Counted from the stretch's first letter, positions 1-8,100 are shown. The stretch: 22,480 bases of DNA from Bremia lactucae (GCF_004359215.1 NC_090610.1:10963808-10986287), one strand, 5' to 3'. The notes: generated from the sequence alone by a model not told the origin. Translations and numbers: made by a program.

Positions 1-720
1 GGTTTACCTTGGCTCAGAAAATACGAGCCAAGGATCAGCTGGCAGCATCGATCCGTAAAGATGCCTGCCACTTGTTCATCAGATGGCCATCTGATGAACG
101 TCTTGGAGCGTCCACAAGCGTGTGGATGTACTACGAGTGAGTGCGATGGCCTCACTTGTGGTACGGTCGTTAGTACAACCGCACAAGATCACAGTGTGAT
201 TACCAATCACAATGTGGAGTCAGCTGCCGGCGGCTGTGTTAATGCACAGGCAGCGCCGAAGGTCCAATACGTGGGGACCTCTTCCCTCAACGTCTTCCGA
301 GTGTGATTGCGCTATCACAGTCGGGTCCACTACGGTCGACTCTCTACTCGACCTTGGATCATCGTGTTGTCCTTTCTGGGCAACCGGTATACTCCTTGAA
401 TGTCGCCCACTAAGCGTACATTCATGTCCCAATCCACTCGACCTTTTCGAGTGGTGGACCTTCGGCGCTGCCTGTGCATTAACACAGCCGCCGGCAGCTG
501 ACTCCACATTGTGATTGGTAATCACACTGTGATCTTGTGCGGTTGTACTAACGACCGTACCACAAGTGAGGCCATCGCACTCACTCGTAGTACATCCACA
601 CGCTTGTGGACGCTCCAAGACGTTCATCAGATGGCCATCTGATGAACAAGTGGCAGGCATCTTTACGGATCGATGCTGCCAGCTGATCCTTGGCTCGTAT
701 TTTCTGAGCCAAGGTAAACC
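1..720. repeat. Perfect inverted repeat, 266-bp arms (1-266 and 455-720), 188-bp spacer
   Basis: Position i pairs with position 721-i over the whole of 1-266 and 455-720 without a mismatch found by eye; the match stops at 267/454. Both arms encode the C-terminal part of the retropepsin domain, on the plus strand in the left arm and on the minus strand in the right arm. The left arm starts at the window edge, so the true palindrome may be longer. Both inner ends carry small hairpins (260-265 with 275-280, and 434-441 with 447-454). It may be a real fold-back rearrangement or an assembly or amplification chimera; perfect identity favours a very recent event or an artefact. Confidence 0.95.
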
Positions 721-1128
721 TAGGATGACATCAAATTTGTCATCCAAATCCAGTACGATGAAATCATCATCATACTGTAAATCTCTTAACGTGTAGTGAA
801 ATTTCACTACGCGTTTCATTACTGTTATCGATGCGCCTGTCGCTAGACGCACCGTCATCCTCGTTGGAGGGATGTCGCGCTCAACATATTTGAGCCTACG
901 ACCCTCTAGTGACTGGCGACGAATAAAGTTATTCGACGCTCCGCAGTCCACTAGGGCTCTGAGTGACAAATCATTTGTCACTTTCAACTTCAAGGTGATG
1001 AGGGATACCTCATCACCAGGTGCAGAGACACATAATGATTGTGTGTCTGGAGCAACTTTAGTCAAGAGATTTGCAAATTCTCTTGAGGTTGCTGGATCAG
1101 TAGGGCGTTGCGCCCCTACTGACCCCGA
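220..1128 (-). pseudogene. Retropepsin (protease) start of pol, running into the inverted repeat
   Basis: This frame opens immediately after a TAA at 1129-1131, in the -1 frame relative to the end of gag, overlapping it by about 12 nt. The active-site motif reads ALVDCGASNNFI, with DCG in place of the usual DTG/DSG, and the second conserved motif reads DVILGLPWLRKYEP. Both are expected for a Ty3/gypsy protease. After residue positions encoded near 454 the frame enters the spacer and then the antisense of its own sequence, so the C-terminal stretch (about 1-90 codons before the stop at 220) is nonsense created by the inverted repeat. No reverse transcriptase follows in the window. Confidence 0.8.
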
Positions 1129-2239
1129 TTATTTTTTGGCGGTCCGCCTCGCTGTTGCGATTTCGCAACAACGTCGGATCCGCGACCGTTGCTCTTTTTG
1201 GCATACGGTACAAAAATACGTTCAGTACCTTTTGGTGCTGGGCGTGGGGCACTACACATATGAGCGTAGTGTCCTAATTTTTGGCAGCGATGGCATTTCT
1301 GCGATCGCTTATTGTTCGTAAAACGAGGTCTCTCGCTTTCGACGTAAGAAAGGTCCATGGGTTCTGGACCTCCTAACTCGTGTCATCTTGGAGGACGATA
1401 TGATGACGAACTAGCTTGAGCCTGTCTCAAGCTAAAATCCTCCTGTTCCGCAACGGATATTGCTTCTTCAAGCGTATCCAGTTCTAAGCGGAACAGGTGG
1501 GTTTTACGGGACCATCCGTAAGACCTTGCATGAACACCGTAATCAACGTGTGTTCATGAACTGGGTTATTTGTTATACAACTCGCTAAGAGTCGTATGTG
1601 CTGGGCATATGCGTGCACATCACGCTTGCCTTGCTTGAGTTTCAGAAGCTCTGAACGAGCTCTGAACTCAGCCCTTGGTGGCTCAAACGTCTGTTTGAGT
1701 CGGGTTTTAAAATCCTCTAGCGACCTAAAGACGTATGGGTCGCGCAACTTGAGGCCCAATGCCCAAGTTTTGGCACGACCTGTCAGATTTGATTGAGCGA
1801 ATGCGATTTGCATTTGCTCGTCGATGATGTGACGTGCCCTTATGGCATCGGCTAACTCGACAAACCATCTCAAGAGGGAGTCTTCTTCGACTCCCCTCTA
1901 CTTAGAGACATCAATTTTTAAAGTTTTGGGACGTCGCGTTTGCGTCATCCCAGGAACAGGGGTCTGTACCTGTTGTAATCTCAACAGTTCCGCCTGTTGA
2001 GAGCCTTGCTGATTCAGCAAGGCTACTTTTTCCTTCATCTCGTCAAGTTCATGTTGTATGAACTTGGCGACGGTTGAATGGAGGGCATCTCTGTCTAAGT
2101 TGGACAGTAATGCCAGGATTGCATCGTTTCCTACGGATGAACTCATTCGTTCAACCGCACTCCTTTCTATATCACTTAGAAAGGAGTAGCTTTCAGGGGA
2201 AACGTGATGCGTATTCCCACTAATATCAAACGTATCCAT
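1116..2239 (-). pseudogene. Gag of the gypsy element, interrupted by stops and a frameshift
   Basis: The frame begins at ATG 2237-2239 (MDTFDISGN). A leucine/glutamine-rich helical N-terminus is followed by the retrotransposon Gag core (RWFVELADAIRARH, FEPPRAEFRARSELL, LKQGKRDVHAYAQHIR) and a CCHC knuckle (C-X2-C-X4-H-X4-C in CHRCQKLGHYAHMC). Breaks: TAG at 1898-1900 where a sense codon is expected between VSK and RGVEEDS; a one-position frame change near 1503, after TDGPV; TGA near 1372, plausibly from CGA. The frame ends at TAG 1116-1118. Homology continues across each break, so this is one decayed gene and not several small ones. The RNA-binding and particle-forming role is known from the family. 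Confidence 0.85.
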
Positions 2240-2276
2240 GTTAAATGTGGAAAGTGTGGTCCTTGGACGGACTACA

Positions 2277-2287
2277 AAGTGCTACCA
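2277..2287 (-). other. Primer-binding site, initiator-Met tRNA type
   Basis: Two bases inside the LTR end, the minus strand reads TGGTAGCACTT. TGGTAGC is complementary to the 3' end of eukaryotic initiator tRNA-Met (ending GCTACCA), the usual primer of Ty1 and Ty3. Agreement beyond the first seven bases cannot be tested without the host tRNA. Confidence 0.65.
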
Positions 2288-2289
2288 GG

Positions 2290-2745
2290 TGTAACGGGGC
2301 ACTGCGACTTGTACTGTTTCAGTACAAGTCCACTTCACACTGCTTCAGTTGCGAGTGGTGCCCTACGTTATTTCACGTACACTAGTACGTGCAGAGGAAG
2401 ACTACTCTTAAGGCAAATAGCTTTAAGAGGATAAAATGAAAACTGTATTAAATATAATTAAGTGTCTCTTGTTCTATCTTTGTGAATGCTAACTTAATTA
2501 TAATCTAATACTAAACATGTAAATGAATTCTTATCTCTATCTTATCTGTAACTCTCTCTTTGATTACTCCTACAGCTGATTAGTCTGCGGAATAAATAGG
2601 TATAATGATCTATACCTATTTATGGATAAGAATTCTGAATATTACTATATAAAGTAATATCCTCCAAATATTATCTACCTTTTAGATAATATATTAATTA
2701 ACAACCTTTAATTGTTAATTTCATGTAACGATACACCCCGTTACA
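2290..2745 (-). repeat. 5' LTR of the gypsy element (456 bp)
   Basis: The LTR starts (minus strand) at 2745 with TGTAACGGGG and ends at 2290 with CCCCGTTACA, a 10-bp perfect terminal inverted repeat with the canonical TG...CA ends. It is followed at once by CC and the primer-binding site, which fixes the 3' boundary. The first 176 nt match the partial LTR at 22306-22480 with about eight differences counted by eye (roughly 95% identity). The LTR is AT-rich and contains several perfect stem-loops, for example 2592-2604 with 2611-2623 and 2668-2677 with 2683-2692. No 3' LTR is present in the window, so age cannot be estimated from LTR pairs here. Confidence 0.92.
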
Positions 2746-2760
2746 GCATCAAAAAACAAG

Positions 2761-2813
2761 GGAAGAGCCGACATCGAAGAATCAAAAAGCAACGTCGCTA
2801 TGGACGCTTGGTT

Positions 2814-2856
<43 letters not shown>

Positions 2857-2861
2857 AGCTT
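2761..2861 (-). rRNA. LSU (28S) rRNA fragment, domain V region
   Basis: On the minus strand this matches the highly conserved domain V segment of eukaryotic LSU rRNA: AGCTAGAGGTGTCAGAAAAG, then GTTACCACAGGGATAACTGG, then GCGACGTTGCTTTTTGATTC and CGATGTCGGCTCTTCC. The match stops abruptly on both sides: after CTCTTCC the expected TATCAT is replaced by unrelated sequence, and 15 bp later the LTR begins. It is a fragment of about 100 bp and cannot be a functional rRNA gene. The flank 2862-2995 shows no recognisable rDNA or protein. Confidence 0.9.
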
Positions 2862-2995
2862 AAAATGCTTATTATCTATGTCGGTGAAGTATATACAGGT
2901 GAGCCTACGAAAGCCTTACGTAGCGGTACGAAAAAACAAAGTGGGCGAAATCCATTTCTTCTTTCTTCAAGGTCTTATCAATTAAATAATATCAA

Positions 2996-3055
2996 CTCTT
3001 AGCGAGTTGTATCACGAACAATCCAGTTCAGGAACACGTTGATTACAGTGTTTTT
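2996..3055 (+). pseudogene. Stray gag fragment embedded in rDNA scraps
   Basis: On the plus strand this 60-bp stretch encodes LLASCITNNPVQEH, matching the Gag segment of the neighbouring element at about 1541-1600 (LLASCITNNPVHEH) with scattered base changes and a 2-bp deletion that breaks the frame. Its orientation is opposite to the main element. It abuts the LSU 5' end fragment at about 3056 without an LTR or a visible target-site duplication. The match is base-level as well as protein-level, so chance is very unlikely. Confidence 0.8.
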
Positions 3056-3119
3056 CTTTTCCTCCGCTTATTAATATGCTTAGTTCAGCGGGTAATCTTG
3101 CCTGATATCAGGTCCAACT
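3056..3119 (-). rRNA. LSU (28S) rRNA 5' end with ITS2 junction, fragment
   Basis: The minus strand reads GGACCTGATATCAGGC followed by TACCCGCTGAA and GCATATTAATAAGCGGAGG, the universal start of LSU including the site used for the ITS4 primer, in the oomycete form TTAATAAG. One base is missing relative to the usual GAACTTAAGCAT, consistent with a non-functional copy. Immediately downstream, where LSU should continue, the sequence switches to the gag fragment. Confidence 0.88.
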
Positions 3120-3535
3120 GAGATGCATACCGAGTTACACAACTAAGAACACCGAAAAAATATTCAATATAAAAGCAAACTTGTCAAGAACCAAAGTTAA
3201 TATGCCAGTACTGTTCTTTTTTTTAAATTGAGGGAACCAAATAAAAAATTATGTACTAAAATGGTCAAATTTGGCTCGGCTTTAAGCAGCAATTGCACTT
3301 AGAATCTTTCGATTCTGCAACGCTTCTATGCCAAGTGCCAATACGCCGTTTTGAACCACAAATGTTTATGGTTTTTTTTTTTCTGTTCAACTTCATGTTT
3401 AAAATATCGCCTGTTAATTTCCGATATTAATATTGCTGCTCAATTTTTATGCATGCAACAGGCAAAGATTGTCTAGAAGATTGGATGATGCTTTCAGACG
3501 CCGTGTTTTAAAATTTGCGCATGCGGTTTGTACGC
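3120..3535 (-). other. Probable ITS2-derived sequence and unidentified filler
   Basis: By position this stretch lies upstream of LSU on the minus strand and so should be ITS2. It is AT-rich, with T and A runs (about 3219-3228 and 3371-3381), as seen in the long variable ITS2 of downy mildews. The 5.8S gene that should precede it is not found. No protein-coding signal was seen. The boundary with the SSU fragment is undefined. Confidence 0.35.
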
Positions 3536-3565
3536 AGACAAGCGTATGACTACTGGCAGGATCAA
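3536..3565 (-). rRNA. SSU (18S) rRNA extreme 5' end, 30-bp fragment
   Basis: The minus strand reads TTGATCCTGCCAGTAGTCAT then ACGCTTGTCT, identical to the universal first bases of eukaryotic SSU rRNA (just inside AACCTGG). After TTGTCT the expected CAAAGATTAAGCC is absent. Only about 30 bp are rDNA-like, so this is a scrap, but its identity is clear because the motif is so well known. Confidence 0.75.
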
Positions 3566-3704
3566 TCTCCGCGAAAATGCCGAACTGCGATCCGAATGCG
3601 TCATATTATATTTCACAATGTATCGCAGTCGAAATGTGTCGTAAATAGACACATACCGCAACTAATTGACTCTTTAATCATGCTTTGATGTTCACGTAAA
3701 ATAC

Positions 3705-5012
3705 TTATACCGTGTCCAGCCACTTCATTTCATCCTCAAAAAGCGTCCGTGCGGCTTCAGCCTTTGCTTCCACCTGCTGCTTGAACTGAACGATTGGAGA
3801 ATACTAAGTCGAGGTGAGATGCGACAATGACAATTAGTAGAGCAACAGCAGATTCACACTCAAACAGCAAAAGTTTGCAAACCTTCAAGTTCAGATGCTG
3901 AGTGACGTTGCGGCGGACCCAGCGCTCTTGGCGCTGTAGCCGGTTACGCACAGCTTCCCCTTTTTTCTTGCTAATTTTTTGGTTTTCCGAATTGACGCGC
4001 ATAGGCTCCCAAAACAGCACGATTCGGCGAAGATCGGGTGATACGTTTGCCTTCAAGAAATTAATATCAGCTCAATTCAGTAAATGCTGGTCGCACTCGC
4101 TATTTTGGCTGCTCACCTCGACAAACCTGGGTACAATATCTGCCCCAGACAAATCTGCATCCTCGATCAGTAAATTCTGGACGAACTCCAGTACTGCAAT
4201 TCCGACGCTTTCTTGACGGTATGTCACACGCTCAGCCTTTTGCAGCTTCACCTTTTTCTCTAGTGGAGCTGAATTTTTATCTAATTAAGCAGTGCAGCAG
4301 CAACCGTATTTAAGCAATTATGTACAACCGTGCACCATCAATTCTTCAATATCGAGATAACGACTTACTTAGTATTGCATTCGGCAACCGCTCGGCATTC
4401 TTTCGTGTCGGAAAATGACTTGCATTCAGCTCTCCAAGTACTTTTATAAGTTTTTTTTTCGGAATGCGTTCAGTAGCGCGATCGATTTCAACTTCACTAT
4501 CATCGTCCTCATCGTCACTTTCACGAGCGTAGCGCTGGTCGTATGACTCCATTTGCTTTTGAAATTCGGTCGGGCTTAAAGAAAAAAGCTCCTCTGCTTC
4601 GTCTAAAAACATTTCGGTCTCCTTATCAGGATTTTCATCGTCATCGTTTTCGTCGTCTTCATCATCAATTAGCTCCATCAAATCCGGCAGCTCCTCGTCC
4701 TGAGACGGAACGCTGCTTGGAAATTGTTTCTGCATGTCCTTGAACCATTTAGCAATTTCTTTGTCACTATTCTTTACATCAATTGTATAGTCAGTGCTAG
4801 TTCTATCGTCATCTGCGCTGCCGCGGCATGCTCAGTAGTACCTCATCACCTTCACCATGTATTGGTGGGCCTGAACATAGCCGGCTAGGTGAGCCTCTAC
4901 GATTATGGCGAGCAGATACTACCGCAGATGCACAGATTCCTCGATTAAGTCGAATTGTTGTGTTAGGACTCGCTTGTGAAGCAGATCGGAGCAACCGCGC
5001 AATCTGGAACAT
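3705..5012 (-). CDS. RbfA-like ribosome-binding factor, probably mitochondrial (5 exons)
   Basis: Exons inferred on the minus strand: 4901-5012, 4369-4812, 4117-4280, 3883-4050, 3705-3803; the sum is 987 nt, 328 residues. Introns 2-4 (4281-4368, 4051-4116, 3804-3882) have GT-AG ends and keep frame. Intron 1 (4813-4900) is less certain: the N-terminal and downstream frames differ, and this intron (GTAGAG...CGCAG) or a one-base indel would reconcile them. The N-terminus (MFQIARLLRSASQ) is rich in Arg/Ser and lacks acids, like a mitochondrial presequence. The middle is very acidic (DDEDDENDDDE). The C-terminal half matches the RbfA KH-like fold: FVEANVSPDLRRIVLFWEP, a basic helix with RQERWVRRNVTQHLNL, then KYSPIVQF. 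RbfA assists small-subunit maturation. It shares a 163-bp head-to-head intergenic region with the Cu-ATPase. Confidence 0.62.
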
Positions 5013-5175
5013 AATGGCGGCCAGACTGAACTAAAAAAAATGCTCGTTAATGGTTGTGGCTCTAGGATAAACCTTATTCCGTGATAATATTTTTCCGTAT
5101 TAAGATAAATTAAACACCGACCCTTCCACCGGAGTTTGGTTATTATAGTAAAGCATCATTTGTTCGACTTGATAC
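5013..5175. promoter_or_regulatory. Divergent promoter region between RbfA-like gene and Cu-ATPase
   Basis: These 163 bp separate two start codons facing away from each other, so they must carry both 5' UTRs and both promoters. The stretch is AT-rich. No oomycete initiator or other element could be assigned with confidence. Confidence 0.5.
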
Positions 5176-8100
5176 ATGGTGGTCTCCGAAAATCACGACG
5201 AGCTCTTACCACTTGTTCAAGGCGTTCACGGCGGTAATTGCGTACCCTTGGCCGAAGATGTACCAAGCGTGACATCTTCTCAGCGTCGCAACGACGAGGA
5301 CTGGGTCGTATTCCTTGTGGTGCCGGGACTCGCAAGACATGGTCTGGACGCTGCTGCAAAAATTGAAAAGACGCTAAAATGCAGCGCCTTGGGTGTGCGT
5401 AGAGTGCAGCTTGATCGGATGGATAATCTGGCAAGGATTGAGCTTTCTTGCCGTGCTGATGAGGCGTTGGAAGCGGCACTTGTCGATGAGGTGCGGCGAG
5501 TTACGCCTTACCAATTTGTAGCATACCCCGTGTGGCAACATCGTGACCGCATCGTGCGCTTGCAAGTGGACGGCATGCGCTGCATGAGAAATTGTGGATG
5601 GCAGGTTATTCGTGCTTTGGAAAAGATTCCTGGTGTTCTGCATATTCATGTCGACTCTAAATCGATGACTGCCGAGGTGGCATTGGCCAAGGGCTGCACT
5701 GCAACCGAGGTGGATCTTATCAAAAACATCCGAGCGGCAAATTCGCGCTTTAATGCATCAATCGTTAAAGAGAAGAAGCGGCGTGCCATTTCGTTACCGG
5801 GTGCAATTTTGTTGAATATAGTTGGAATGAGCAGTGCCATAAATTGCGCAACAAAGGTTGAGGCAGCCTTGCGGGCTGCTGAAGGGGTTATTCGCGCTAC
5901 AGTGGACTTTGAAAATAAGCGAGCGACAATAATTCTCGAACCAGAGAGTAATGTGATGGAGAAAGATTTGATTGAGGTGGTACGAAGAGCTGGTCCGAAG
6001 TTTGATGCATCACGTTATGAGTACTTTAACAACGATGGAGACTCTCGCGTAGTCTATCTTACGATCAATGGCATGAGTTGTGCAAAAAATTGCGCTAGAA
6101 AGGTGCAAGATGCACTTAATAGTGCCCATGGAGTTATGAATGCAAAGGTGGACTTCAAAACAAAACGTGCCACTATTTTTTTGGAATCAAGTTGTGATGT
6201 GACGGAAAAGAATTTAATAGGAATCGTGCATCTCGCTGACAAAAAATTCTCGGCTTCTGTGGCAAAGCCAATAAGCGGACCACGCACGATTCTTTTGGAG
6301 ATTAAAGGCATGAGCTGCGCGTCTGATTGCGCACGTAAGGTTGAGAAAGCTTTGAGTGCAATTAGTAGTGTAGAAAGCGCAACGGTGAACTTTTTGCTAA
6401 AGCGTGCTACTATACAGCTTGAGGCAGGGAGCAATTTGACAAATAGCGATCTTATAAAGGTCATTCGCGATGCAAGCAAAACATGTGATGCAGCAGTCTA
6501 TGTTCCGTCGCTCCGTCCTCGCGCCGTAATGCTAGAAATTGAGGGTATGAGGTGTGCGAAGAGTTGTGCTCGTAAAGTCCAGCAAGCACTTAGCGAGATT
6601 GAAGGCGTCGTGTCTGCGTTTGTGGATTTCAAAGCTAATACGGCTACTGTCGAAGTGGATCCTGACGGGCAGTTTAGCGACAACGACTTGCTTCAAGCTG
6701 TTAGAGATACTGGGCTTAACTTTCGTGCTCGCCTCGTCAAGCCAACATTGCAGGGACTACTTGACATGGTGGAAAAAGCCGAGTCAAGTGCACTTGAGCA
6801 ACAAAAAGTGTCGGACAAGGCGCTGGCTGATGCCGAAGAAAACATTTCGATTTCTGTCGACCCCGATAAAACAGAGGCTGGGCAAGTCACGCTTTTGATA
6901 GGTGGGATGACTTGTACTTCGTGCTCTAACTCGGTTGAGAATGTATTGAAGCAAACAGAAGGCGTAATATCTGCTGTTGTCAGCTTCGCAGCCGAAAAGG
7001 CAACGATTTGCTACGATAAGAACGTTACTGGCATTCGTACGCTTGTCAATGCTATTGAAGCGATTGGTTACGATGCATCGTACGTGGCAAAGAAAGAAGT
7101 ACAAAAAGCTCTTGGAGACCAACGCGCAAAGGAAGTTAGACGGCATCGCGTCGATCTTTTGGTTGCGATGGGGTGTGCATTCCCGATTCTTATCATGATG
7201 ATGGTACTTAAAAAAATCACATTTATTAATCGTGAGCTGTTTTCAGACGTTATTTCTGGTATTTCCTGGCAGACTTTAATTGTGGCAATTCTAGCCACAC
7301 CAGTCCAGATTTACGCTGCGCGTCGATTTCATATCGATGCTTGGAAAGGCGTGAGAAACCGGGTGTTGGGAATGTCATTTTTGGTGTCCATGGGCGCAAA
7401 TGCCTCGTACTTTTACGGCCTTTTAAGTCTATTCCGCGCTATTTCGCTGAATAACTCAAGTGTTGCAAATCCGGAAATGTTTATGACGTCGTCAATGCTA
7501 ATATCTTTTGTAATTTTGGGAAAATTTCTGGAATTAGTCGCAAAGGGTAAGACTTCGGAAGCACTGAGCAAGTTGATGGATTTGCAAGTTAAGTCTGCGA
7601 CATTATTAATTTATAGTGCTGATGGAACCAGTGTTCAAGGAGAACAGGTTGTTCCGATCGAATTAATTCAGCAAGGCGATATTTTGAAAGTTATGCGTGG
7701 GTCATCGATTCCTGCTGATGGTGTAATTATCTGCGGCGAAGGCCGGATTGACGAGTCAATGTTGACGGGTGAATCCAAGAATATTAAGAAAGTTGCCGGC
7801 GATCGAGTGCTTGGAGCGACAGTGAACGCGGACGGTTTGTTTCATATGAAGGTTACCGGTGTAGACAACAACACTGCTCTAAGCCAAATCATTCGTCTTG
7901 TAGAGGATGCCCAAACGTCAAAAGCGCCTATCCAAGCATACGCAGACTACATTGCTTCGGTTTTTGTTCCGAGTGTAATAGGATTTTCTTTACTGACCTT
8001 TTTGGTGTGGTATGCCCTTTGTATTTTCGACGTTGTGCCATCTAGCTCGATACCCTCGACAGACAGTACCTTTGTCTTTGCATTCAATTTTAGCATCGCA

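Larger units (their letters stand above)
1..2745 (-). mobile_element. Ty3/gypsy LTR retrotransposon, 5' half (LTR, PBS, gag, protease), degenerate
   Basis: Read on the minus strand from 2745: an LTR (2290-2745), a primer-binding site beginning TGGTAGC, a Gag-like frame with a CCHC zinc knuckle, then a retropepsin domain with DCGASNNF and an ILGLPWL motif. Reverse transcriptase, RNase H and integrase are not in the window, because the element runs into an inverted copy of itself at 1-266. Gag carries an in-frame TAG (1898-1900), a frame slip near 1503 and a TGA near 1372, so this copy is probably not autonomous. The 5' LTR abuts an rDNA-derived patchwork at 2746. Gypsy rather than copia is inferred from the separate CCHC Gag followed by an aspartic protease of this type; RT phylogeny would be needed to prove it. 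Confidence 0.88.
720..2745. repeat. Dense array of short perfect hairpins across the LTR, gag and protease
   Basis: By eye, 24 perfect inverted repeats with stems of 7-13 bp lie in about 2 kb, almost all with loops of 12 nt or less. Examples: 793-801/802-810, 962-970/974-982, 994-1003/1008-1017, 1412-1420/1426-1434, 1529-1537/1550-1558, 1979-1987/1994-2002, 2002-2011/2015-2024, 2044-2052/2058-2066, 2159-2168/2178-2187, 2306-2315/2321-2330, 2592-2604/2611-2623. A rough chance estimate for stems of at least 7 bp with loops up to 15 nt in 2 kb is two to three. The stems overlie codons of conserved protein, including the protease active site. No comparable density was noticed in the host genes. 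Confidence 0.85.

Noticed and set aside
212..514. Plus-strand 100-codon open frame
   Set aside because: It lies within the inverted repeat and spacer of the retrotransposon and is antisense to the protease region; no family resemblance.
1129..1135. Heptamer AAAAAAT as a -1 ribosomal slippery site between gag and protease
   Set aside because: After a -1 slip at this heptamer the next codon is TAA (1129-1131), so it cannot give a Gag-Pol fusion.
3582..3601. 5.8S rRNA-like stretch GAACTGCGATCCGAATGCG on the plus strand
   Set aside because: Only about 19 bases with a mismatch and a gap relative to 5.8S, and in the opposite orientation to the other rDNA scraps; it may be chance.
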